Source of the DNA: Phycisphaerae bacterium
Lineage (GTDB): Bacteria; Planctomycetota; Phycisphaerae; UBA1845; Fen-1342
Length of the DNA stretch: 64,000 nucleotides
Direction of reading: 5' to 3'
NCBI GenBank assembly: GCA_017999985.1
Contig: JAGNKU010000001.1
Coordinates: forward strand, 1-64,000
Position 1 is the first letter of the stretch. Each line of letters starts with the position of its first letter. Shown piece after piece: positions 52,779 to 60,424 of the stretch. A model generated the notes under the pieces. It searched no databases and was not told the origin of the DNA. It saw only the letters and a program-made list of their open reading frames with translations. Both the position numbers and the translations under genes were made by a program.

Positions 52779-53099
52779 TCACGCCACGACCTCGTACCAC
52801 ACGGCGACGCCGAAGCTCGCCGCCGCCCCCTGAAACGTCGCCGTGAATCCCAGGCCCTGGCCCGGCCCCGTGCTCACGGCACACTGCCGCCCGAGCCCGA
52901 GCAGCAGGCCGCCCGGGCCGACATGTATGTGCGGCAGCAGCGGCGCGGCCTCCCCGCTCGGGTCCGCGATCAGTTGCAGGCGCAGCGCCGTCCAACCGCT
53001 AACGAGCAACTTGACGACGCGGATGATCCGCCCGGGTTGCGCCGGCACCAATTCGGTGTTGACTTGCGTGCCCGTGTAACTGCCGAACACGATCGCCAT
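52779..53099 (-). CDS. 106-residue beta-rich protein in the phage cluster
   Basis: Starts at ATG with a GGAGG. The sequence alternates beta strands and glycines (LVPAQPGRIIRVVKLLVSGW; HIHVGPGGLLLGLGR; GVAVWYEVVA) with no helix of note, resembling a head-decoration or fibre-like jelly roll. I do not recognise a family. It sits 51 bases after the gp36-like gene. Confidence 0.5.
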   Translation of the reverse strand: MAIVFGSYTGTQVNTELVPAQPGRIIRVVKLLVSGWTALRLQLIADPSGEAAPLLPHIHVGPGGLLLGLGRQCAVSTGPGQGLGFTATFQGAAASFGVAVWYEVVA

Positions 53100-53150
53100 C
53101 GCTCGGTCCTCCGTCGTTCAACGCGTCCAACTCGTCCGACGCGTGCCGGC

Positions 53151-53603
53151 CTAGAGACCATCCAGTTCGACCGCGGTGAAGACCCGCGGCTGCGCGGCGT
53201 AGCGTGGCCCCGCGTCATCCGCCGTGGATGACGCCGGCGGCGCCGCGGCCGGCAACGTCACCGCGCCTCGTGCCACCGCCTCGAACCAGGCGAGGGCGGT
53301 GGCATACAGCATGCGGATGCGTTGCGGCGGATCACTGACAAACGGTGAACTCTTCCACGCCGCGTGCTCCGCCAGGTCGAGCACCCGCGCCTGCAACACG
53401 CCCGCCAGCCCGGGATGCGCGCCGAGATCCACCGGCGTCGCATACCGTTTCGCCAGGTAGCTGTCCGCTTCCGCCTCGGCCTCGGACACGATCTGCTGCG
53501 CGACATCGTTGTCCGCTGTCGTGCCGTGCACGCGATCCGTCAGGCGCGCGTACAGCGTCACGCCCAGCCGCGCGCTCAAATCAGTCGTCGTGATGTACGC
53601 CAT
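53151..53603 (-). CDS. Mu gp36-like head protein (DUF1320)
   Basis: 150 residues with GGGGAG upstream. The N-terminal MAYITTTDLSARLG and the helical bundle with EAEAEADSYLAKRY match the DUF1320/gp36 family, proteins of Mu-like heads near the neck. The Pro/Ala-rich C-terminal third is not part of the family. It follows the gpT capsid gene, the same order as in phage Mu. Confidence 0.78.
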   Translation of the reverse strand: MAYITTTDLSARLGVTLYARLTDRVHGTTADNDVAQQIVSEAEAEADSYLAKRYATPVDLGAHPGLAGVLQARVLDLAEHAAWKSSPFVSDPPQRIRMLYATALAWFEAVARGAVTLPAAAPPASSTADDAGPRYAAQPRVFTAVELDGL

Positions 53604-53670
53604 TGAGGTCGCTCCCCAAGGGAACGGCGCACCGGCTCATGCCCAGCGCCGGCGCCGCCCCGTGCCCGCC

Positions 53671-54600
53671 CTAGCTGAATGTCACGCGGCAGGCATCCTG
53701 CCAGAAGCCGTAGCCCGCCTCGTGAATCGCCTTCACGCCATACTGGTGCTGGTTCTCGTTGACCTCGAGCTCGCTGCCCTCGGCCAGCACCTGGATCTGC
53801 ACGGGCAGCTCTTCCTGGAAGATGAAGGGTCGCGTACTGCCGTCGGCGCGGAAGATCGCGAAGCGGTCGGTCCAGGTGAGGCGCGGGTTGGCCACCCACG
53901 TCACGCGAAACGGCTCGCCGGTCACCAGCGGGTTGCGCTGCGCATCGGCCGTGCGTGTCGCGAGCGCCGCCAGCGTCGCCGACAGGAAGCTCAGCGGCAC
54001 CATGATCAGGAACTCGCGGGCCGACTCGTTCATCGGCTCGCCCTGGTCGTCCTTGATCTGCATGATCTGGGCGATGCCCTGCACGATGGCCTCGTACATC
54101 TCCACGTCGGTCGGCGCGGTCGGCGTCGCCGCGTCGTGCGTGATGTCGTTGCTCTGCGTGCCGGAGTCGCCCTCGGCGTGGTCCGTGTCGAAGAACGGGT
54201 GCCCGTCGTAGCAGGCTGCCGTGTGCCCGCTCAGCATCAGCGTCGTGAAGAGCTTGTTGGGGTGCGTCGCGACCCGCCGCGCCAGTTCGTTGACCCGCAC
54301 CATGATCTGGCCGGTCTTGTCACGCCGCTGCTCGTCGGCGTCCACGCGCACCGTCGCTTCCCACGTCTTGTTCACCAGCGTGAGGCCCTGGCTGCGCAGC
54401 GGGCGCACGCGCCGGCCGCCGATCCACTCGCGCACCTGCGGCACCATGCCCAGCCAGCGGTACGTCTCCGACTCCTGGTTGCTGCTGAAGTGCATCGCCA
54501 GGCGCGTCCACCACGCGCTCTGGGCGTACTCCTCCAGCCGGCGATAGAACCGCCCGACGACGGCCCGGGAAGTCAACCCCGTATCCGTGATCACGCTCAT
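53671..54600 (-). CDS. Mu-like major capsid protein (gpT family)
   Basis: 309 residues from ATG at 54600 with GGGAGGAAA upstream. LTLVNKTWEATVRVDADEQRRD and GHPFFDTDHAEGDSG (the latter typical of the family) identify the Mu gpT major head subunit. It should self-assemble into an HK97-like shell. The frame is complete at the usual length, with no sign of decay. It lies between the DUF2190-like gene and gp36, as expected for a head operon. Confidence 0.88.
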   Translation of the reverse strand: MSVITDTGLTSRAVVGRFYRRLEEYAQSAWWTRLAMHFSSNQESETYRWLGMVPQVREWIGGRRVRPLRSQGLTLVNKTWEATVRVDADEQRRDKTGQIMVRVNELARRVATHPNKLFTTLMLSGHTAACYDGHPFFDTDHAEGDSGTQSNDITHDAATPTAPTDVEMYEAIVQGIAQIMQIKDDQGEPMNESAREFLIMVPLSFLSATLAALATRTADAQRNPLVTGEPFRVTWVANPRLTWTDRFAIFRADGSTRPFIFQEELPVQIQVLAEGSELEVNENQHQYGVKAIHEAGYGFWQDACRVTFS

Positions 54601-54669
54601 GTGTTTCCTCCCTGGAAATAGTCCGTTTCGAGACGCCACCTCCCTACGCGGGAGAGGCCTTGCCAGGCG

Positions 54670-55407
54670 CTAAGCCACGTCCCGGCTCAGGATCACCCAC
54701 TCACTGCCCGTGCACAACAGCAGCGCCACGTCGTACTGCGCATCGAGCGCCGTGTACGTCGTCGCCCCATCGATCATCTCCGACCCGTTGCCGTCGAGCG
54801 TCACCGCCTGCGCCGCGGCCGACGTCTTCACCACGCGCAACCAGCCGCCGGCCCGTACCGTGGCCACCGGCGGCAGCGTCAGCGTCCGCGCCGCGCTGTT
54901 CGCGATCAGCAGCGTGCGGTTGACGTGATCCAGCGTCAGCGTTGCGTTCGCGTCGGCCAGCATCACCACCGGGCCATTCTCCAGCAGCCCGCAGACTTGC
55001 GCCACCGGGGCGCACCGCACGCGGGCCACGCTCGCGGCCTCCACGGCGACGACGCGCCCCACGCGGCTGTTGCCGCTGGGCGTGAGCGTCAGCGTGTCGT
55101 CCGCGCTGGCGTACACGGCCTTGCCGATGTCCGCCGGCGACACGCCGCTCAGGGCGTGTACGATGTCCACCGCCTGGTGCAGCCGCACGAGCGCGCCGCC
55201 GGCAACATGCCCGGGCTGCGTGTTGTCCACGGCCCGGTACGCCCAGCCGAGGAAGTCGTCACCGGCGACGAGGGCCCGCGCGTAGCCCGTCGCCCGGTTG
55301 CGGCCCACAAGCGACCCCTTGTAGATTCGCGCGTTGTCGTCCACCGGCAGGTCAATCAGCTCCTGCGAGCTGTAGAACTCCACGTTGCGATTCGCCGTCA
55401 AAGCCAT
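54670..55407 (-). CDS. DUF2190-like capsid-associated protein
   Basis: 245 residues with AGGAGA upstream. The N-terminal half contains IYKGSLVGRNRATGYAR and DIGKAVYASADDTLTLT, followed by SRVGRVVAVE, the pattern of DUF2190 proteins that decorate or stabilise phage heads. The C-terminal half (about 145-245) has regular beta strands (TLTLDHVNRTLLIANSAART) like a fibre or adhesion domain. The combination suggests a head spike. Similarity to the family is moderate. Confidence 0.6.
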   Translation of the reverse strand: MALTANRNVEFYSSQELIDLPVDDNARIYKGSLVGRNRATGYARALVAGDDFLGWAYRAVDNTQPGHVAGGALVRLHQAVDIVHALSGVSPADIGKAVYASADDTLTLTPSGNSRVGRVVAVEAASVARVRCAPVAQVCGLLENGPVVMLADANATLTLDHVNRTLLIANSAARTLTLPPVATVRAGGWLRVVKTSAAAQAVTLDGNGSEMIDGATTYTALDAQYDVALLLCTGSEWVILSRDVA

Positions 55408-55462
55408 CTTCCGTTCTCCTGTAGAAACGCTGCTTGCTTGTCCGGATGCCCGCCGATGCGCG

Positions 55463-56530
55463 TTAGCGCCCCGCGGTCAACACACGCCCGGCCGCCGCCG
55501 CCCGCTCGTACGCCGCCCAGTCCTCGGCATCCACCGCCCACGGACCGGAGGGCCCGCTCGTCCTGGGGGGCAGTACCGCGCGCTGGCCGGGTACGATCAC
55601 TCTTCCCGGCGGACGCAGCACCGGTGCGTGTGACAGCCGCTCCGCGGTCTCTTCCGGATCGCGCAGGTAGTCCGTGCGCCAGTCCGCGCTCGTGCACTCG
55701 ACGATCTTGCCCAGCCGCAGCCCCCGCTCGACGAACGCCTGCGCTTCCTGCTCCAGCAGTTGCCGGCGCAAGACGTCGATTTCACGCCGGGCCGCTTCGA
55801 GCTCGACATCCGGCTCGTCCTCCTCGTCACGTCGCCGTTTCGCCGCCAGCGGGCACACGCCGCGCATCGCCGGATCGTTGGTGAGCGCCACCGGCCCGAG
55901 CGCCGCCAGGGCCGTCTGGTCCTCGTCGGTCCAGAAGATGACCGGCGAGAAATAGCGGTATTCACCGCTACGGAGCAGCTCGCTGGCCCGCGCCGTCCAG
56001 GTCACGTCGACCGCCCACAGCCCGTCGGCGCGCACCTCGAGCCCCCCGATCCAGCCCGCCGCCGGCCGCAACCCGTCGCAGCGCGGGTTGCACGTGTCGA
56101 AGCTTTGGTGCTCGTAGTCCACGGCCAGCTTGCGACCCATCCGGTCGAACCACTGCTTCGCCGCCTCGGCGTGGGACCGCGTGAACACGAAGCTGTCACC
56201 CGCGATCGGCCGCTCCACGACAACCTCGCCAAAGGGAATCAACAGGAATTCCGTCACCGGCTCGCCGCGCGCCGTCGCGAAGGCTGCGAAGGGCAGGCTC
56301 GATGACGGTTGCGCCGCCTGCGCGTTTGCCGTCGCCGTGGCCGTCAATTCCAGCCCCTCCACCCAGTCCGAGACCTCGGCGAGCAGCCGGCGGAACCGCG
56401 CCAGTTGCCCGCCGAGCCCGTTGTCCGCGATGCACAGCGCCTGCTGCAGCCGTGCGCGGATCTGCTCCCGCACGAACGGCCCCACCGTCACCGGCGTGCC
56501 CGACTCGTTCTGTCCGTTACACGTATCCAA
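55463..56530 (-). CDS. Mu-like prohead protease/scaffold (I protein family)
   Basis: 355 residues from a TTG at 56530 with GAGGGAAG upstream; no ATG fits. FLLIPFGEVVVERPI, AVDYEHQSF (the His is a likely catalytic residue) and GLWAVDVTWTARASELL followed by YRYFSPVI are signatures of the Mu I protease. A charged helical tail (about 250-310) looks like the scaffold part. It should cut itself and shell proteins during head maturation. The TTG start implies low translation. Confidence 0.8.
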   Translation of the reverse strand: MDTCNGQNESGTPVTVGPFVREQIRARLQQALCIADNGLGGQLARFRRLLAEVSDWVEGLELTATATANAQAAQPSSSLPFAAFATARGEPVTEFLLIPFGEVVVERPIAGDSFVFTRSHAEAAKQWFDRMGRKLAVDYEHQSFDTCNPRCDGLRPAAGWIGGLEVRADGLWAVDVTWTARASELLRSGEYRYFSPVIFWTDEDQTALAALGPVALTNDPAMRGVCPLAAKRRRDEEDEPDVELEAARREIDVLRRQLLEQEAQAFVERGLRLGKIVECTSADWRTDYLRDPEETAERLSHAPVLRPPGRVIVPGQRAVLPPRTSGPSGPWAVDAEDWAAYERAAAAGRVLTAGR

Positions 56531-56579
56531 CGCTCTTCCCTCGCTTTCTCCCGCCAACGCCCCCGCGGCCCGTGACGGA

Positions 56580-57068
56580 TCAGTCCGTCTTCGCACTCCG
56601 CGGGCGGCGTTTGCGCATGACCTCGATGTGTCCCTTCCCGTGCGAGCGCCCGAGGCTCTCAAACCCCAGCGCCGCGTAGAACGCCCGCGGGTCGCCGCTG
56701 CTCATGTCGCATTTCGCACGCACCTCCGTCGCCCCGCTGTACTGCACCAGCGCCCGCCCGATTCCCAGCCCGCGATACGCCGGATGCACCAGCACATTCA
56801 CCAGCCGCGTGCCGCGCGTGGTGACCGCCGCCCCGACCAGCACGGCGTCGATCTCCGCGACGTAGACCTGGTGGTACGGGCTGCGCAGCATCTCCGCGAG
56901 CTGCCCCCGTCGCAGGAAATAGTCTTTCCGCAGCGCGGTGTCGAAGAAGAAGCTCAGCGGCACGTAGTCACCCGCCAGCGCCGGCCGCACCGTCAGGGTC
57001 GCCACCGGCACCGTGGCCGTGGCGCGCGTCCTTGTTACCTCCGCCGCGCGCGGACAAGCAGCACTCAT
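56580..57068 (-). CDS. GNAT-family N-acetyltransferase within the phage head operon
   Basis: 162 residues; the ATG overlaps the portal stop (ATGA). The acetyl-CoA loop is seen as VHPAYRGLGIGRALVQ (V-x-P-x-x-R-G-x-G-I-G-R), and the C-terminal AFYAALGFESLGR matches motif B. It likely acetylates an amine on a protein or small molecule. The head position is where Mu carries MuF-type genes instead. Substrate unknown; a capsid protein or host factor is a guess. Confidence 0.75.
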   Translation of the reverse strand: MSAACPRAAEVTRTRATATVPVATLTVRPALAGDYVPLSFFFDTALRKDYFLRRGQLAEMLRSPYHQVYVAEIDAVLVGAAVTTRGTRLVNVLVHPAYRGLGIGRALVQYSGATEVRAKCDMSSGDPRAFYAALGFESLGRSHGKGHIEVMRKRRPRSAKTD

Positions 57069-58348
57069 ACTTCGTTCCTCCCCTGCAAAACGGCCTCAGC
57101 GCCCCGCCGCATCGGGATGCCCAGCGCCTGGTGCGCCCACTCCGCCGGCACCGCCAGCCCCAACTCGTTGATCGCCACCGCCAGCGTGTCCGCCAGCACC
57201 TTCGTGTCCACCGACTGAAGCAGCGAGCGCCGGAAGTGCGGTACCGCCGCGCCAGCGCCGAAGCGCGCCTGCACGAGCGGCGTCAGCACATCGCGCCGGA
57301 TCGTGCGGCCTTCTTCACCGATGTCGTTGACGAGCAGGTCTTCGCGCACGCGGTCGTGGATCTCCGCCGCCGCCCGCGAGCCCGACTGCCGCAGGTCCGT
57401 CGTGAGGTGCTGCCCGAGCCAGAGGATCGTCACTTCCGTGTTGCAGTAGTCCTGCAATGCTTCGAAGGGCCGTTCGCCCGCGCTGGACGACTCGATGAAC
57501 TTCAGCTCGACATTCTTCCCCAGCACCGCGACCGCGTCCGTGCCCAGCGATTCGAGCATCCTCAGGAGGCGCTGCTGGTCCGCGACCGGCGTGCCCGGCT
57601 CGAACTGCGCGACGCGCACCGGCATCCCCGCGACCTGCGAGTAGATCAGCCAGTCCTTGAAGCTCAGGTTCTGCGCCAGGTAGAGCACGACCGACGCGCG
57701 CAGCAATCCGCCCGAGAAATGTCGGCTCGCCGCCGCCTGCGGCCGGTGCACGATCCATTTCAGCGGCTGCTCGTCGAGCGCAAGACCCCGGCTCGGCTCG
57801 TCCTCGGTCAGCACGCGCAAGCGCCACGGTGCCTGTGGATCGCTGATCAAGCGGCCGTGCGGCACCGGCACGAGATCGACCAGTTGACCCCCTTCCCAGA
57901 CGAGCTCCGCGACGGCCAGGCCGTATCCGATCGCCGCCGCCAGGTGCTCCAGTGCATCGCTGAAATGCTCCAGGCGTGCCAGCACAGAACGGCAGTACTC
58001 GGCCGCCTCAGCCGCGCCGGGTCCCGCCGCGGCGCCCGGCACGATTTCCCAATCGAGCCCCGTCAGGGCGAGACGCCGCGTGTGCTCCACCGCGGCCAAG
58101 CGCGGCCACTTCTGCAGCATCTCGTCAAAGAGCTCGAATTGGGCCTGCGGCGTGCCGGCGTCGGCGGCCTGCAGGAGGCCGAGCAGCCGCGCCGGCGTAA
58201 GTCCGACGCTCGGGTATGTGTGGAGGCTGTCTGCGCGCCACGGTTGAATGAGGCGGGACGCGTCGCGCCGTCCACGTGGCCGCCGGGGCCACAGTGACCC
58301 CAGGACGCGGAGGGCGGCGGCGACGCGCTGTCGGGTGTGCAGGTTCAA
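57065..58348 (-). CDS. Mu-like portal protein (DUF935, gp29 family)
   Basis: 427 residues from a TTG at 58348 with CCAGGAG upstream. SRLIQPWRADSL, TRRLALTGLDWEI, LKFIESSSAGERPFEAL and the LGQHLTTDLRQSGSRAAAEIHDRVRED segment are typical of DUF935. Portals form a dodecamer through which DNA enters the head. Normally the terminase gene lies just upstream; here 152 bases of non-coding DNA and a membrane-protein gene do. The frame is intact and coupled to the GNAT gene. Confidence 0.88.
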   Translation of the reverse strand: MNLHTRQRVAAALRVLGSLWPRRPRGRRDASRLIQPWRADSLHTYPSVGLTPARLLGLLQAADAGTPQAQFELFDEMLQKWPRLAAVEHTRRLALTGLDWEIVPGAAAGPGAAEAAEYCRSVLARLEHFSDALEHLAAAIGYGLAVAELVWEGGQLVDLVPVPHGRLISDPQAPWRLRVLTEDEPSRGLALDEQPLKWIVHRPQAAASRHFSGGLLRASVVLYLAQNLSFKDWLIYSQVAGMPVRVAQFEPGTPVADQQRLLRMLESLGTDAVAVLGKNVELKFIESSSAGERPFEALQDYCNTEVTILWLGQHLTTDLRQSGSRAAAEIHDRVREDLLVNDIGEEGRTIRRDVLTPLVQARFGAGAAVPHFRRSLLQSVDTKVLADTLAVAINELGLAVPAEWAHQALGIPMRRGAEAVLQGRNEV

Positions 58349-58500
58349 GGCGTGCTCCTGGCGGCCGGGCCGGCCGCGGTGTTGTGCCCGCCTGAAGGGT
58401 AGCCGCGCCGCATAGAATATCTAGAAACGCCCCCGTCCCGGGCGGCGGCTGTCACCGTCGCTTGCCGCCTGCGCGATTCTGCGCCCCCGCTCTCGGTCAC

Positions 58501-59358
58501 TCACTCATAGATCCAGGCCGGCGGTACCAGGCTGCCCGGCCAGATCCGTGGCGTCCAGAACACCAAGCCCACCCACAGCAATGCCGACGCCAGCCGCCAG
58601 ACCCAGGAAGCCCGACCCGGCCGGCGCGCCAGGTCGCGGCCCGCGCCACGCACCAGCGGCACGACGGCCAGGACGGGCCAGATGTGTGGAGACACTTCCG
58701 TCGCGAACGCCGGCACAAGCAGCAGCAGCACCCCCACCAGACCCACGACGTACAAGGCTGCGCCGGGGGCCCAGTGCGCCGTGAGCCGCAGCTGCGCCCG
58801 CCCGTCCAGCGCGGCCACGCCGGCCATCACCGGCTGCACGACCGCGCCAAACGACAAGAGCGCGCTCAGCATGGCCACCAGCACGACCCGCGGCGCCCAA
58901 TACAGCGCCGCCGCCTTCAGCGCCGCCGCCGGGCTCGCTCCACCGTGCAGACCGCCCGCCACGCTGATCAGCGCGACTGCCAGCACGTACAGCCACACCG
59001 TACCGCACAGCCCCGTCAACCCCGCGCGCCCCAGTGAGCCGCGCAGATCCAGTGTGCGCAGCACCCATCGCGGCCGCAGTACGCCGCGCAACAACTCGTA
59101 GAGGCTGCCGAGCAACACCGCGTGCGGCTGCCACACATCGCACACATCCACGTGGCTGGGAACATGCTCGCGCAGCAGACCCGTGTCCCAGTCCGCCGCC
59201 GTGAAGGTCAACCCGCACTCCGGGCAGCGCGGCGCGCGCGCGCCGCGCAGGTCGTAGTCGCAGCGCGGGCAACGGCGCGCGGGTTGTTCCGCCGGTTCCA
59301 CGCCGCGTAGGATACGCGCGGGGCCCCGCCCGGCGACAGGGCGGCCCCGCCGATCCAT
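58501..59358 (-). CDS. Zinc-ribbon polytopic membrane protein
   Basis: 285 residues. After about 28 residues comes a zinc ribbon CPRCDYDLRGARAPRCPECG, then about five hydrophobic segments arranged like the Yip1-type fold. The start is uncertain: the ATG at 59358 has a weak ribosome site, and a GTG near 59301 directly before the ribbon is possible. Ribbons joined to Yip1-like domains are frequent in planctomycetes; function unknown. It is the first gene beyond the phage head cluster and is on the same strand, but belongs to the host. Confidence 0.65.
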   Translation of the reverse strand: MDRRGRPVAGRGPARILRGVEPAEQPARRCPRCDYDLRGARAPRCPECGLTFTAADWDTGLLREHVPSHVDVCDVWQPHAVLLGSLYELLRGVLRPRWVLRTLDLRGSLGRAGLTGLCGTVWLYVLAVALISVAGGLHGGASPAAALKAAALYWAPRVVLVAMLSALLSFGAVVQPVMAGVAALDGRAQLRLTAHWAPGAALYVVGLVGVLLLLVPAFATEVSPHIWPVLAVVPLVRGAGRDLARRPGRASWVWRLASALLWVGLVFWTPRIWPGSLVPPAWIYE

Positions 59359-59966
59359 CCGGTTTCAGGCTCGTTTTCCCGCGTAATCCGCCGCGCAATA
59401 AAAGATGGAAGGTCTAGCCGTGGCGCGCTTGGAACCTTCCATCCGGGCGGGCGACCCACCTGGCGAGCCGCCTTTGTATTCAATTGTGTGCGGCGTGCAG
59501 CCGCCGCATGACGCAATCTTGCGCGAAACGAGCGCTGGTATGCAAGAGGTTTTTTCAAAAAACTTTGAGCACGCGACCGCGCCGTCACGCGCCGCGCTTA
59601 GCTTGTCGCGCGGACGCGCGCCACTGCTCACGCGCTGCGCGCCATGCTCTTGCGCCGCGCTGTCGCCGCACATGCGCGCGTGTCGTGCCGCGTTTTCGCG
59701 CGTGCGCGTCTGCCCGCGCGCGTCGTCACGGATCGGCATGCACGGCGCCGCGCTCTGCAGCGCGCGTTCTGCCGCGCGGGGCGTGGCGCGCCGTAACTGT
59801 CACCCGGCGATGAAGCGACGTGCGGCAGCGCGTTCGCCGGACGTCACACGCGTCGACCGTGCCGCGCGATGCGCGGCATCCCGGCGCGGGCGCTGCGAAC
59901 GCATCCCGCCGACGCGCGCGGCGCGGCCCGTGTGCGGACCGCGGCGCTCGATTGTCATCAGGGTTA
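59359..59966. other. 608-bp non-coding region with a GCGC-rich stretch
   Basis: From about 59560 to 59950 the sequence is crowded with CGCG and GCGC tetramers, well above the neighbours by eye, and codon-like structure is lost. Open frames here run through the tRNA-Thr gene or lack ribosome sites. An inverted repeat lies at 59404-59443. I see no gene. Confidence 0.45.
59404..59443. repeat. 10-bp perfect inverted repeat
   Basis: GATGGAAGGT (59404-59413) and ACCTTCCATC (59434-59443) are exact reverse complements around a 20-base loop. It could be a regulator binding site or an RNA hairpin upstream of the zinc-ribbon membrane protein. Confidence 0.55.
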
Positions 59967-60038
59967 AGCCGATGCTGGGAGTTGAACCCAGAACCCCGGC
60001 TTTACGAAAGCCGTGCTCTACCATTGAGCTACATCGGC
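59967..60038 (-). tRNA. tRNA-Thr (anticodon CGT)
   Basis: 72 bases on the minus strand. Acceptor GCCGATG/CATCGGC, D arm GCTC/GAGC, anticodon stem CGGCT/AGCCG with loop TTCGTAA (anticodon CGT, codon ACG), a 5-base variable loop and T arm CTGGG-TTCAACT-CCCAG are all present. The discriminator base is T and CCA is not encoded. Confidence 0.97.
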
Positions 60039-60248
60039 ACCGTCGCTGGAACCGGCGAACGCATGTCAGCTTAGGGGGACGGTCCGGCGGAATCAAGAGG
60101 GCGCGCCCCTGGCCGCCCACGCGGGTCGTCTGTGAGAATTCCCGCAACGCTGGGGAAGTTAACGCGGACCTTCGTCGGAAACATCCTCGTCGTGACGCAA
60201 ATTTCGAGCACTTGCAGGATTCCACTGGATGGAACGAGGATTGCTCGA

Positions 60249-60254
60249 TATAAT
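60249..60254 (+). promoter_or_regulatory. Consensus -10 element for the candidate small RNA
   Basis: A perfect TATAAT lies about 8 bases before the predicted RNA start. The region 17-18 bases upstream (around CTGGAT) does not resemble TTGACA, so activation or an extended contact would be needed. Confidence 0.45.
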
Positions 60255-60261
60255 CAGCAAC

Positions 60262-60351
60262 GACTGATGGAGCAGGCAACTACGCGACGGCCTCCCCCCT
60301 CCCTTCGGCCCGAACACCCCGGTCGTCGCAGCCTGCTCCTTCTTTTTTTTT
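60262..60351 (+). ncRNA. Candidate structured small RNA with C-rich loop and intrinsic terminator
   Basis: About 90 bases. An outer 9-bp stem GGAGCAGGC (60269-60277) / GCCTGCTCC (60331-60339) and an inner 9-bp stem GCGACGGCC (60284-60292) / GGTCGTCGC (60321-60329) with one G-T pair are separated by a small internal loop. The apical loop starts with TCCCCCCTCCC (60293-60303), unpaired and complementary to Shine-Dalgarno-type sequences. A T-run (nine Ts at 60343-60351) follows the outer stem, and TATAAT lies upstream. Pairing and terminator are seen; function as an sRNA is inferred. It could instead be a leader of the amidohydrolase gene that begins 74 bases on. Confidence 0.55.
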
Positions 60352-60424
60352 GCGCAAAGCGCCGGGCAGACCGGCGCCAAGCAGCTCTTCCGCGGGCGCG
60401 GTGCGCGGCCGATAATACGCATCC

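Larger units (their letters stand above)
51756..58348 (-). mobile_element. Mu-like phage head module (possible remnant or domesticated capsid locus)
   Basis: Ten minus-strand genes in tight order: DUF935 portal, GNAT, Mu I-type protease, DUF2190-like protein, gpT major capsid, gp36-like, two small unknowns, lipoprotein, holin-like protein. Several overlap or are coupled (ATGA), most have strong ribosome sites, and none is frameshifted. No terminase, MuF/gpF, tail, transposase, integrase or attachment repeat is seen. The flanks look chromosomal: AMMECR1 on one side, a zinc-ribbon membrane protein and tRNA-Thr on the other. It may be a decayed prophage kept by chance or a captured head module. 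Confidence 0.75.

Noticed and set aside
59967-60038. tRNA-Thr as the attachment site of the phage module
   Set aside because: No duplicated tRNA 3' end or integrase was seen, and a host gene lies between them.
59405-60253. Plus-strand open frame of 282 residues
   Set aside because: It crosses the tRNA-Thr gene and the GCGC-rich stretch and shows no protein-like pattern.
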